Below, one piece after another: positions 8,217 to 16,753 of a stretch of 51,903 bases of DNA (position 1 is its first letter; the number at the start of each line of letters is the position of its first letter). Made by a program: the position numbers and the translations under genes. Source of the DNA: Tatlockia sp. (GTDB taxonomy: Bacteria > Pseudomonadota > Gammaproteobacteria > Legionellales > Legionellaceae); the NCBI GenBank assembly GCA_013812775.1, contig JACCSX010000131.1, positions 1 to 51,903 of the forward strand. The letters run 5' to 3'. The notes under the pieces were generated by a model, which worked only from the letters and a program-made list of their open reading frames with translations, was not told where the DNA came from and did no database searches.

Positions 8217-9432
8217 GCCTGTCTCCAAAATAAGACGCTCCATCAGGCGAAAATTGGCTTGATTTTCTTAAGGTTACCCAGGCTGCAATTAAAGAAATAA
8301 CAAGAGCTGCTACAGAAAGCAATAAATTTGAGAAGCCATGCGGATAAATTATAGAAATAAGACCAATCACCAACAATAAGCACCAAGCCAGACAAACAAG
8401 AAGCGGCTTGGATTTTTCCCTTTTTTTGTAAATACGTTGATAAATAATAAGGGCCAAAATGATAGTCAGGGGAAGAATATAAATAAGGTTATAAATGATT
8501 AGATAGAATGTTCTGTGTAGAAGAGAAATCTTCTGCAAATCAAGCCATTGCGTAAAGACAAGGGCGAAATTGGGCAAACAGGTCTGCTGATAAGCCTCGA
8601 CTATTAGAGCAGTTAACCCCACCAAAAGAGGGATTGCAAACCCTGGGCGAATATTCGAACCTTTGGAATAGATAATATACACATAGGCAATAAGGCCCAT
8701 ACCGACTAAGACTGCAGGAATTCGCAACCAGGGTAACGCATGGTAGAAAAAGATTGCGTGAGCTTGTTGGAAATGATGGACAATAGCTACAACAACTATA
8801 AACGAAACACCAAGCCCTATCATCAGAGATTTTTCTTTATATAACCAAAGAAAAGCAAATAAGGTGAGTACTGCGAAAATTGAGCAGGAAGACAAGGCGT
8901 CTGATAAGGCCATAAGAGGAATAAATACATAGGCAGGTTGAGCGGTCAGATTGGTGGCTAAAACGCTGGAATTGGCCCAGATTTTTAATAAGGCTTTTGA
9001 TTCTGAATTTAACTGACCTGTTTTAGAAATTTGCTGGTAACAATAATCCAGGCCCCGTGATAAAGCTTGTCCTGTGGTCTCTACTTTATCAAAACCAACC
9101 CAGCGTGAATCACAGAAAAATAAGGCTGGCACTGAATAATCATCTGAATTTTGTTGTTGTAGGGCTTGATGAAATTTCTCTAAAGACGCCCTATTTAAAT
9201 TAATCTCATAACGATGAATATCAAGCCAGGGTTTTTTCTTCTGCAACTCCCGAATAAAGGCATCTTCATTTTTACAATGCGGGCAAGTGGTGGAAATATA
9301 TAAATCGACACGTAGTTTAAGCTGATTATCTGTCCCTTTACTAAACCAGGGAGCCGGTTCAGTGCCAGCAAAACTTATGGACGTAACCAGGAACAAAAGC
9401 AGGGTTAGAACCCTCCGCAACGTTGCTCGCAT
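8209..9432 (-). CDS. Thioredoxin-domain protein fused to a DsbD/CcdA-like membrane domain
   Basis: A signal peptide (residues 1-22, ending SISFAG) leads into a thioredoxin-like domain with the active-site motif CPHC at about residue 50 (LYISTTCPHCKNEDAFI) and a cis-Pro region (SVPALFFCDSRWVG). From about residue 165 there are roughly seven membrane helices. The first (ALSDALSSCSIFAVLTLFAF) resembles the first helix of DsbD/CcdA-type electron carriers, and a second Cys occurs in EAYQQTCLPNF, the position expected for the partner Cys. I infer a periplasmic thiol-disulfide relay drawing electrons through the inner membrane. The fold match is by eye. It overlaps the CDGSH gene by 8 bases. Confidence 0.8.
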   Translation of the reverse strand: MRATLRRVLTLLLFLVTSISFAGTEPAPWFSKGTDNQLKLRVDLYISTTCPHCKNEDAFIRELQKKKPWLDIHRYEINLNRASLEKFHQALQQQNSDDYSVPALFFCDSRWVGFDKVETTGQALSRGLDYCYQQISKTGQLNSESKALLKIWANSSVLATNLTAQPAYVFIPLMALSDALSSCSIFAVLTLFAFLWLYKEKSLMIGLGVSFIVVVAIVHHFQQAHAIFFYHALPWLRIPAVLVGMGLIAYVYIIYSKGSNIRPGFAIPLLVGLTALIVEAYQQTCLPNFALVFTQWLDLQKISLLHRTFYLIIYNLIYILPLTIILALIIYQRIYKKREKSKPLLVCLAWCLLLVIGLISIIYPHGFSNLLLSVAALVISLIAAWVTLRKSSQFSPDGASYFGDRHD

Positions 9433-9522
9433 ATTCTCTATCCTTCTATCACTATTATTTTGGAGAAATGTTATACTTTACAACGCTGTAGATTCTTAGC
9501 TAATTTTTTGAGATAGTCGATT

Positions 9523-9957
9523 TTAATAAGTATGAATGTAATTCTCAAGCTGCTCTATAACTCTCGTTTTTTCCTCAAGCAAAAAGAATAATAAATCACC
9601 AATTGATAATATTGCAACCAAATCACCCTCTTCTGATACTAGAACATGACGTCTTTTGGTGCTGGTGATGACTTCCATCGCCCGTTCAACAGGGTCATTC
9701 AGGTTTAATACGGAAAAATCTGAATAGGCTACGTCCAAGGCAGTAGTTGTATATAAATTAAAATCCTTTTTGAGGCTGGCTCTTACAATATCTCTCTCCG
9801 ATACAATACCAATAATTTCATCCTCATCAAGCACTACCAGAGCCCCTATATTTTGTTTGGTCATCATATCGATACACTGAGAAACACTGACCACTGGAGG
9901 GACTGAAACCAGGGGGCGCCTGGGTTCTGGCAATGCTGAATATATGAGTTGAGTCAT
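9523..9957 (-). CDS. Tandem CBS-domain protein
   Basis: The 144-residue protein consists of a CBS pair. The first has ISQ-like VSVSQCIDMMTKQNIGALVV then IIGIVSERDIVRA; the second has DPVERAMEVITSTKRRHVLV then LVAILSIGDLLFFLLEE. CBS pairs (Bateman modules) bind adenine nucleotides or related ligands and usually regulate another protein; stand-alone versions like this are common and mostly uncharacterised. The SERDIV and SIGDLL segments are the usual ligand-binding ends. It has no operon partner: the next gene upstream is more than 600 bases away, and the thioredoxin/membrane gene downstream starts 90 bases after its stop. Confidence 0.9.
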   Translation of the reverse strand: MTQLIYSALPEPRRPLVSVPPVVSVSQCIDMMTKQNIGALVVLDEDEIIGIVSERDIVRASLKKDFNLYTTTALDVAYSDFSVLNLNDPVERAMEVITSTKRRHVLVSEEGDLVAILSIGDLLFFLLEEKTRVIEQLENYIHTY

Positions 9958-10228
9958 GACTTACTCCCTGCAAACCGATCTCCCATTGAGCTCTCGAATG
10001 GAGAACCTTATCAAGAGAATATATATACCATTCTGCATTTAAATATAGCACATATTTGAATCAGATCGGGTCGATGCATGGCGCTGTTTTGACTATTTGG
10101 CATCAGGGGGTTTGTTTAACTTATTGAATTAGATTGAGTTCGAAGTTGAGGGTTCGAGACGTCGCTCACGCTCCCGTTGCGTATTGGTTTATATAAACAC
10201 CACGTCATGTCCTGCCACTGATCCAGGA

Positions 10229-10252
10229 GTAGGCTTCGCTGCGCCAGCCTAC
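10229..10252. repeat. Short intergenic inverted repeat
   Basis: GTAGGCT and AGCCTAC flank TCGCTGCGCC, giving a 7-bp stem. It lies in the 616-base gene-free stretch 9958-10573, which contains no convincing coding frame and is mostly repeat DNA. Confidence 0.45.
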
Positions 10253-10309
10253 TATCTTCAAATAAATTTATATCTAATTGATTTATATAATAAAAATTTC
10301 TTACTTAAA

Positions 10310-10513
10310 GTGAGTTTGGATAAGAAAGAGAGATTAATTCTCTCACCAGCCCGTTCGTGCTGAGGAGGCTCGTCTTTTTGCGCCGTCTCGAAGCATTGCA
10401 CAAGATCTTTGTCCTGGCGAATGCTTCGGAGACGGCAATCTCGTGCCTCCTCAGCACGAACGGCGTTGTGTGGGTAAAGAGCCTTTCTATTTCTTATCCA
10501 GAACTCACGTTAA
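10310..10513. repeat. Nested imperfect palindrome, about 200 bp (MITE-like)
   Basis: There are three concentric inverted arms. The outermost is GTGAGTTTGGATAAGAAA on the left and its near complement TTCTTATCCAGAACTCAC on the right. The middle arms are a perfect 19-bp pair (CCGTTCGTGCTGAGGAGGC at 10351-10369 and its complement at 10445-10463). The inner pair is GCCGTCTCGAAGCATT (from 10382) against its complement ending at 10436, with single-base bulges. The whole could fold into one long rod. It carries no coding sequence. The outer ends resemble those of the element at 43992-44190. The centre contains a CCGTTCGTGCTGAG-type REP sequence of a kind common in proteobacteria. Confidence 0.7.
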
Positions 10514-10573
10514 CTTAATGGCCGTTAGGTTGAGGAGAGGTAAAATTAATCTTTTTGTCCATATTTATACATA

Positions 10574-12601
10574 TCAATGCCGAATCATAGTCAAAACAAG
10601 ATCAATACTTTCAGCCTTTTGCTGATGCTCTATACTTTTCGGCTTAAAGAAACGATTTGCATTATCCGACTCTGCTACCTGCAACAAAACGTCGTTTCCA
10701 TTATTTTTTTGTGGAGCAAAGGTTGTTTTTAGCTCATTTACTATATCATCAATAAGAGTATCTATTTCTTTCAGATCCTCGCTATCTTGACAATCTTGCT
10801 CCAGCTGCACAATTTCTTCATTGAGAATCTTTATTAAACGCCCTTCCGCAATTTTCGGAGCCAGGTTATAACCCAACTCAAGGTTGCTATGAATATCGTA
10901 CCATTCCAGACAGAGAGTATGCCGTTTTTTGATATTTTCCCTTCTTAATTCTATTTCCTCTTCCGTTCCGCCTATTTCAGCTTCACTAAACGATTGTTCT
11001 AACTCATCACAGAGTTTTATTTCTTCAATATAAATGCTTCTGATCAATAGGGCATTATCTTCATTACCAAAGATTTTAATCATTCTGGCATTAACTTGAT
11101 ACTCAGGAATTTCAAAGGGTCCATCATTCAACCAATTTTGATAGACGTAGAGATAAATTTCATTCTTCCAGGTCACGTATTTAGAAGCTAAATAAATGCC
11201 GATTAGTACGGCAGGTATAGCAGCAATTAAAAAAGCAAACTCAGGAATAGCCAAAGGGGATAACATGGCTCCTATCAATATTATAACCCCGGCTATTATC
11301 AGCAAGGGCATCAGCATTCTGATAAATTTTCGAAAGCCATTTTTTTCATATAAGGCAATGTCCTTATACTCTTCATACAAAGATATAAAAGGTTGTATTA
11401 AACTGGTAAAAATTGTTTTAGCTTCAGCTACATTATCTGCTGAACGGTTATAGTTATATACATCGAGCAAACCAAGATAGGAACTTTCGTTTTGAGTGGA
11501 AAACCCAGTGTATTGAATAATTGCATGGGCATCCCCGTATTTCTTCAAAAATTCGTTGGTTTTATTTAATGCTTTACTATGCTGGAATAGATAAGATAAA
11601 GAATTTAAAAATCCAGTTTCTTGATTATTTTTCTGAACTTCGAGACTCTTATTATTAATTAAAAGACGGCCTTGGCGAAGGTGTAAACGAAGGGAATGAC
11701 CATAACTTGCCAATAGGAGATTCACACGGGGATCTTCTTTATCATTAGCTGCCCTGATGATGTCTCTTGCGAACGATTTCGCCTCTGTTTGATTAAAATC
11801 CTTAAGGTTAATAAAGTTAATATGTTTAGCTGATATTTTTTGATAATAGCGAAATACTATGGTGGCCAGGAACCCCTCTTCCATGGTTGCAAGATCGGGA
11901 TTATCCTTTTTATCTTCCTCACAATATAACTCTACAAGCTCCTCTGCTGCTGAGGGGTTTGGAAACTCAGTTATTTCGTTAAGCAGGGGAAATAATTTCG
12001 CCAATTTTCTAACTCGTTTTTGGACTTTTATCAGGGCAATTCTTTCGCGAAGTGGCGCCATCTCAGCCTCAGAATTGAAGGTTTGAAGCCAGTGTTGATA
12101 AACTTCTTCTTGCTGGGCGATTAGTCCGGCAGACAGAAAGGAATCATGAGTCTCATTTCTTTCTTGATTCAGGGCAAGAAAGCGCGATTGGAGAGTATTT
12201 GAAAACGAAGCCTGGGACAGTTTGAGTTGTTGATTAGTGGTTAAAACAGAAAAATCAAGGAAATGCTCTTCTAAAAATTTAAAAATAATAAGAGAAATTA
12301 GCTCCTTATATTCCTCGCTATTCTTTATTGTATTAATTAAATTGGTTGCTTTCCTGAGGCAGTCGTCTTTAATTTTTTCTTTTTCCTGCTCATAGTCAGC
12401 ACTCATTAATGAAGAAATCACAGAATAAGCGTAAGAAAAATACGAAGGAGCTGTATTGTTTGTATTTAAATTTACAAGTAATTCATTTATAACCTGAACA
12501 AAGAGTTGACCGCTCTCAGTAGCTTCAAATTCATCCTGCTGTTTTTTGGATAAAAGATCGTATCCAGGTATTATTTTGGAAGCTAACTTTTTAAAATTCA
12601 T
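10574..12601 (-). CDS. Large hypothetical coiled protein with a central membrane hairpin
   Basis: The 675-residue protein is dominated by charged helices. A pair of hydrophobic segments lies at about residues 425-470 (MLMPLLIIAGVIILIGAML, then FAFLIAAIPAVLIGIYLA), preceded by basic residues (FRKFIRM). There is no signal peptide. The long soluble N-terminal part and the Glu/Asp-rich C-terminal helices (EEIVQLEQDCQDSEDLKEID, and earlier EEEIELRRENIKKRH) look like coiled coils. No enzymatic motif was found. This layout, a large helical body with a two-helix membrane hairpin in the last 40 percent, is common among Legionella secretion substrates, so that role is a guess. It is monocistronic with repeat-rich DNA on both sides. 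Confidence 0.75.
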   Translation of the reverse strand: MNFKKLASKIIPGYDLLSKKQQDEFEATESGQLFVQVINELLVNLNTNNTAPSYFSYAYSVISSLMSADYEQEKEKIKDDCLRKATNLINTIKNSEEYKELISLIIFKFLEEHFLDFSVLTTNQQLKLSQASFSNTLQSRFLALNQERNETHDSFLSAGLIAQQEEVYQHWLQTFNSEAEMAPLRERIALIKVQKRVRKLAKLFPLLNEITEFPNPSAAEELVELYCEEDKKDNPDLATMEEGFLATIVFRYYQKISAKHINFINLKDFNQTEAKSFARDIIRAANDKEDPRVNLLLASYGHSLRLHLRQGRLLINNKSLEVQKNNQETGFLNSLSYLFQHSKALNKTNEFLKKYGDAHAIIQYTGFSTQNESSYLGLLDVYNYNRSADNVAEAKTIFTSLIQPFISLYEEYKDIALYEKNGFRKFIRMLMPLLIIAGVIILIGAMLSPLAIPEFAFLIAAIPAVLIGIYLASKYVTWKNEIYLYVYQNWLNDGPFEIPEYQVNARMIKIFGNEDNALLIRSIYIEEIKLCDELEQSFSEAEIGGTEEEIELRRENIKKRHTLCLEWYDIHSNLELGYNLAPKIAEGRLIKILNEEIVQLEQDCQDSEDLKEIDTLIDDIVNELKTTFAPQKNNGNDVLLQVAESDNANRFFKPKSIEHQQKAESIDLVLTMIRH

Positions 12602-12717
12602 ATCAAATCGCCTTTGGATCTTCCGGGGATATTAACAATCATTTCTTAAGAAAATATTAAGGATGAGCAAATCTCGGGCTTGAAATTTTGCCCAGGACAA
12701 ATAAAACCCGCGACACC

Positions 12718-12777
12718 CGAGCAACAGCGAGGGATCTCTGTAAGGTGTTAAATCCGGAGATCTCTCGCTGTCGCTCG
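12718..12777. repeat. Inverted repeat, 21-bp arms
   Basis: CGAGCAACAGCGAGGGATCTC (12718-12738) pairs with the arm at 12757-12777 with only two mismatches; the loop is 18 bases. Directly after it comes GAGATGACGTG, related to the elements at 461-490 and 44044-44095. It lies in the 404-base gene-free interval 12602-13005, which holds this element and the next and no convincing gene. Confidence 0.65.
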
Positions 12778-12872
12778 AGATGACGTGTGGTGGGGAGTTA
12801 TAAAATTGTCTGGTGCAAAGGGGTTGAAAATCCGTTTTATGAAATATTATATTTTGACAGATATAGATGAGT

Positions 12873-12926
12873 TGTTGGGTTGCACTCAACCTACGGCTTA
12901 AGGATGTAGGTTAGTGCAATCCAACA
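12873..12926. repeat. Inverted repeat, about 21-bp arms (TTGGGTTGCACTCAACC type)
   Basis: The left arm TGTTGGGTTGCACTCAACCT continues AC, and the right arm (12906-12926) is its near complement with one mismatch and one single-base gap. The loop is GGCTTAAGGAT. Similar GTTGGATTGCAC hairpins are widespread intergenic repeats in bacteria. Confidence 0.65.
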
Positions 12927-13005
12927 ATCAGTATGGAGACTCTTAGTTGTACTCAGGGTGAGAAAGGACTTCGGAAGATAGTAGTTCAGAAGTCCCAAAC
13001 TAAAT

Positions 13006-13455
13006 CTAACCCATTACTCGCCAGGAACCATCTGCTTGACGACAGGCCCTGCCATAAATTTGCTGCGATTTACCACCGATTATTGCCTTGGTGATATATT
13101 CACGGCAAGGTTGCTGATTGGTGTAATAGGTTCTGGTAGGTTGAACTGTGTAACGATAACCTGTGTCAGGATTTGACCAGACTATAGCTCGGCCAGTGGG
13201 GGCTGTTTCTAATGCTTTTTGCATTTCGAGTCTGTCAACACGGTCCATTGTTCGGCCAATATTTCCACCCAGATAAGCACCCAGTATCGCCCCACCGGCT
13301 GCCGCAGCCACTCTGCCTGAACCGCTACCAAATTGGCTTCCGACAAGGCCGCCAACAACACCACCAGTCAGGGTACCCACACCTTCATTATTTATTTGAG
13401 TACAACTAGTTAGTAAAACTGAAAGAGAGAGTGACGCCAACACTATTTTTTTCAT
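13006..13455 (-). CDS. Glycine-zipper lipoprotein (17 kDa surface antigen family)
   Basis: A lipoprotein signal (MKKIVLASLSLSVLLTSC, lipobox LLTS/C) is followed by a glycine-zipper segment (GTLTGGVVGGLVGSQFGSGS, then AAAAGGAILGAYLGGNIG) that forms the paired helices of the Rick_17kDa / glycine-zipper 2TM families. The C-terminal domain (TGRAIVWSNPDTGYRYTVQP, then CREYITKAIIGGKSQQIYGR) matches the 17 kDa antigen tail, including its two Cys. The 149-residue length is typical. It should sit in the outer membrane, where family members are thought to support envelope integrity. It is monocistronic. Confidence 0.92.
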   Translation of the reverse strand: MKKIVLASLSLSVLLTSCTQINNEGVGTLTGGVVGGLVGSQFGSGSGRVAAAAGGAILGAYLGGNIGRTMDRVDRLEMQKALETAPTGRAIVWSNPDTGYRYTVQPTRTYYTNQQPCREYITKAIIGGKSQQIYGRACRQADGSWRVMG

Positions 13456-13581
13456 TTGAATTCACCTGTGTAATGGTTCGTAAAATCGGCTTTCATTCTA
13501 ACATCGCGTTTATAAATTATCCACAATTGCGAAGTTTCAATTTACACACAAAAGTTTTCATTTTATTTCAATAGATTAAGG

Positions 13582-14667
13582 CTACAAAATCTGAGATTGA
13601 CGAACCCGGGGCGATAATTGGCAAAGTAATTCATAAGCAATGGTTCCAGCCGCTAAGGCAATAGTTTCTACAGGAACATGTTGTCCCCATAATTCAACTG
13701 GCGTACCAATTTTAGTGTCCGGGCAATCGCTTAAATCGATAGTTAACATATCCATTGAGACACGCCCCACAATGGGAGCCTGCTGTCCATTAACCCAAAC
13801 GGGTGTATTTTGGCTGATGTGGCGCGGATAGCCATCACCATAACCCGCTGCCACTATGCCAATAATGGAGGGCTTGCTCGTTTGCCAACTGCCTCCATAG
13901 CCAATAGCTGCTCCCGCAGGGTAATGATGAATTGCAGATATTGCTGAAATAAAACGCATGACCGGAATCAGGCCTAATTCCTGTCCTGTTTGATTTGCAA
14001 AGGGAGATACGCCGTAAAGCATAATGCCGGGACGAACAAAATCGACATGCGTCTCTGCTAAGGCAAGAATCGCTGCCGAATTTGCAATGCTTTTTATAAA
14101 ATGTTTTGGCGCTAAATCCAAATCTCTAAAAAGAGCCAGCTGAATTTGATTAGCGGGATGATGGGGCTCATCAGCACAAGCAAGATGGGTCATTAGACCA
14201 ATTTCATCCTCTATCCAAGGACAGTCAGCTATTGCATTTAAGACCTCTTTACACTCCTGAGGTTCAAAACCTAAACGGTGCATGCCGGTATTAATTTTTA
14301 TCCATACCTTTATTTTGTTGGCAAGAGGTGTCGCTAACAACCATTGTAATTGATAGGACTGATGAATAACCAATTGAAATTGATGAGCAGCAACCAAATG
14401 TAATTCGTCAGAACTGAAAACAGATTGAAACAGGATACAATCAGAACGAAGACCAAGGGCACGAATAGCTAATGCCTCTTCAATACAAGCCACTCCAAAG
14501 GCATGCACTTGCCCCTCAAGTACAGGGGCTATCGCCTGAATTCCGCAGCCATAGGCATTCGCTTTCACCATAGCAATAATTTTACTATTGGGTGCACAAC
14601 GTTTTACTTTATTGAGATTATGTAAAAGTGCAGTTGCATCAATTTGCACTCGAGTTGGTCTAGCCAC
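13582..14667 (-). CDS. alr: Alanine racemase
   Basis: This PLP enzyme makes D-alanine for peptidoglycan. The PLP lysine motif is [10 protein letters not shown] near residue 35. The catalytic Tyr region ([13 protein letters not shown]) and [15 protein letters not shown] near the dimer interface are present, as is the ending LSPRVRQ. I chose the GTG at 14667 (protein start [14 protein letters not shown]): it follows the dnaB stop by a single base, has AAGGGG 9 bases upstream, and gives the family-standard N-terminus. The longer frame from 14727 would overlap dnaB by 59 bases. It is the second gene of a dnaB-alr operon, an arrangement common in gammaproteobacteria. Confidence 0.95.
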   Translation of the reverse strand: MARPTRVQIDATALLHNLNKVKRCAPNSKIIAMVKANAYGCGIQAIAPVLEGQVHAFGVACIEEALAIRALGLRSDCILFQSVFSSDELHLVAAHQFQLVIHQSYQLQWLLATPLANKIKVWIKINTGMHRLGFEPQECKEVLNAIADCPWIEDEIGLMTHLACADEPHHPANQIQLALFRDLDLAPKHFIKSIANSAAILALAETHVDFVRPGIMLYGVSPFANQTGQELGLIPVMRFISAISAIHHYPAGAAIGYGGSWQTSKPSIIGIVAAGYGDGYPRHISQNTPVWVNGQQAPIVGRVSMDMLTIDLSDCPDTKIGTPVELWGQHVPVETIALAAGTIAYELLCQLSPRVRQSQIL

Positions 14668-14668
14668 G

Positions 14669-16051
14669 TTAATCTGCCCCTTGATAGCCATTAAAAGCCA
14701 AATCTTCAAAACGTGTATATTTACCAAGAAAGGCTACGCGTATCTTACCTATTGGACCATTACGCTGCTTGGCAATAATAATTTCGGCAACGCCTTTATC
14801 AGGACTTTCATCATTATAAACTTCATCACGATAAATAAAGCAGATCAAATCTGCATCCTGCTCAATCGCCCCGGATTCACGTAAATCAGACATAACAGGA
14901 CGCTTGTCGGCACGTTGTTCCAAGCTTCGGTTTAGCTGCGATAAGGCAATCACTGGAACTTCTAATTCTTTAGCTAATGATTTTAAACTACGTGAGATTT
15001 CTGAAATTTCGGCGGTACGATTATCACCTTTATAACCAGGTACCTGCATAAGCTGAAGATAATCGACTACGATTAGCCCAAGTTGACCATGCTCTTTAGC
15101 CAGTCGCCTTGAACGTGCGCGCATTTCCGAAGGACTTAAGGCTGGCGTATCATCGATAAATAAGGGGGCCTCAGATAGCATATGTACGGCCGAAGTTACA
15201 CGTGGCCAATCATCATCCGTCAGTTTTCCGGTTCGGATTCGATGCTGATCAATTCGACCCAGGGATGACATCATCCTCATCGCCAGAGAATCTGAAGGCA
15301 TTTCCATAGAAAAAACCAGGACTGGCAGCCCTGATTTAATGGCTGCATGCTCAGCCATATTCATAACCAGAGCGGTTTTACCCATCGAGGGTCGCCCGGC
15401 AACAATCACTAAATCAGATTGCTGCAAGCCGGAAGTGAGTTCATCGAGATCAGATAAGCCGGTGGCAAGTCCTGTAATTGAATCACCGTTATGGTAAAGC
15501 GAATCAATTTTTTCGACCGCTTTTACTAAAATAGATTTAATACTCTCAGGCCCACCTTCTCCACCGGTTTGTTCGGCAATGGCAAAGACTTTGGTTTCAG
15601 CAAAATCGAGTAGTTCAGCAACCTCTCTACCACCTGGATTGTAGGCTGAGTCAGCAATATCGCCAGCTACTGCAATTAACTGTCGCTGTACTGATTTTTC
15701 CCGCACTATATCCGCATAAGCTGATACATTGGCAACAGAAGGCGTATTGTTCGCTAGCTCAAATAAATAAGTCTCACCGCCAGCATCATCAAGATCGTTA
15801 GTTGATTTTAAAGTATCGAGTAAGGTGACTACATCAAAGGGCTGATCTTTTTTTGATAATTCAGTAATGGCACGGTAAAGAATTCGATGTTCAGTGCGAT
15901 AAAAATCAGCTTCGCATAATTTCGTAGAAATTTTATCCCAAACCTGATTGTCTAACATCAAGCCGCCAATAATGGATTGCTCAGCTTCCGCTGAATGGGG
16001 CGGGCGACGCAAGGGATCTATTGTTTTTTTTCGTGTTTGAACTTCGGTCAT
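14669..16051 (-). CDS. dnaB: Replicative DNA helicase DnaB
   Basis: The hexameric 5-prime to 3-prime helicase of the replication fork. The N-terminal domain starts [20 protein letters not shown]. The RecA-like domain contains Walker A GRPSMGKT, the Walker B region [12 protein letters not shown], and the DnaB motif [20 protein letters not shown] with [14 protein letters not shown] before it. [19 protein letters not shown] closes the domain. At 460 residues it is full-length with no intein. The gene is followed at one base by alr. Confidence 0.98.
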   Translation of the reverse strand: MTEVQTRKKTIDPLRRPPHSAEAEQSIIGGLMLDNQVWDKISTKLCEADFYRTEHRILYRAITELSKKDQPFDVVTLLDTLKSTNDLDDAGGETYLFELANNTPSVANVSAYADIVREKSVQRQLIAVAGDIADSAYNPGGREVAELLDFAETKVFAIAEQTGGEGGPESIKSILVKAVEKIDSLYHNGDSITGLATGLSDLDELTSGLQQSDLVIVAGRPSMGKTALVMNMAEHAAIKSGLPVLVFSMEMPSDSLAMRMMSSLGRIDQHRIRTGKLTDDDWPRVTSAVHMLSEAPLFIDDTPALSPSEMRARSRRLAKEHGQLGLIVVDYLQLMQVPGYKGDNRTAEISEISRSLKSLAKELEVPVIALSQLNRSLEQRADKRPVMSDLRESGAIEQDADLICFIYRDEVYNDESPDKGVAEIIIAKQRNGPIGKIRVAFLGKYTRFEDLAFNGYQGAD

Positions 16052-16131
16052 AATAGCATCGGATAAGAGAGTCTGGTCTGTATTGTAATGCTGAACAGAA
16101 AAAAAGACAGCTTCTAACGGTTTTTTAATCT

Positions 16132-16153
16132 CTGCCAGTGTTTAACCTGGCAG
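16132..16153. terminator. Hairpin downstream of the DUF2147 gene, weak terminator candidate
   Basis: CTGCCAG and CTGGCAG form a perfect 7-bp stem with loop TGTTTAAC, 14 bases after the stop of the minus-strand gene ending at 16167. On the minus strand it is not followed by a U-run (AGATTAAAAAACC), so it could be a hairpin with a different role. Confidence 0.35.
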
Positions 16154-16166
16154 TAAAGGAGTTTTT

Positions 16167-16595
16167 TCATTTAACCCAAATTTGAGTGCGTCCTATTGTT
16201 GATACGCCAATATAAGCACGTACATACAGTTTTTTTCCGTCTACAGTAATTTTGGCACGATAAATTTTACCACTTTTAGGGTCAAGGATTTTACCATCAT
16301 CCCAGACGCCCTTTCCTTTATCCTTTAAACCCCAAATAAACTGCAGACCTTTTATATGCTTACCTTTGAAAGCACCAGGACATTTTGAACAAAGACCTGT
16401 ATCGCCGGGTTTATGATAGACCTTGGTAATCGTACCATTTAAGATTCCACCTGAAATTGTTAAATGCACAACCGCTCTTTTTTTATCGGTTTTATCATCG
16501 ATTGTTGTCCAGGTGCCTGCAGGTGTGGCAACTGCGAATGCCATAGGTGCGAATAACAGGGCAAATAAATAGCCATAAAGGACCTTCCATTTCAT
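16167..16595 (-). CDS. DUF2147 family secreted protein
   Basis: A signal peptide (MKWKVLYGYLFALLFAPMAFAVA) precedes a DUF2147 domain. PAGTWTTIDDKTDKKRAVVH is the typical strand opening, then GTITKVYHKPGDTGLCSKCP with the conserved C-x-x-C, then IKGLQFIWGLK, GKILDPKSGKIYRAKITV and LYVRAYIGVSTIGRTQIW. The family is a small lipocalin-like barrel of unknown function, usually periplasmic and about 120-150 residues. I chose the second ATG because GGAG lies 6 bases before it; the first ATG (16607) would place the ribosome-binding site inside the gene. Confidence 0.88.
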   Translation of the reverse strand: MKWKVLYGYLFALLFAPMAFAVATPAGTWTTIDDKTDKKRAVVHLTISGGILNGTITKVYHKPGDTGLCSKCPGAFKGKHIKGLQFIWGLKDKGKGVWDDGKILDPKSGKIYRAKITVDGKKLYVRAYIGVSTIGRTQIWVK

Positions 16596-16753
16596 AATTT
16601 TCTCCATAATTTGTCACTCACAATGACGATAATAGCTAAGAATCAGCAGCCCCTCATGCGCTCTTCGGGTAGATCTGCCCTGTTTGAGGCAAGGTAAAAA
16701 TGAAATGGGGTAAACTAGGAGAATATGCTATGAATTAACTCTTTGCAAATCCA

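Noticed and set aside
10443-10625. 60-codon plus-strand frame starting in the long palindrome
   Set aside because: It begins inside repeat DNA and has no family resemblance.
12632-12889. Minus-strand 85-codon frame
   Set aside because: It consists of translated inverted-repeat sequence (ISSDSERSPDLTPYRDPSLL), a known artefact of such intergenic repeats.
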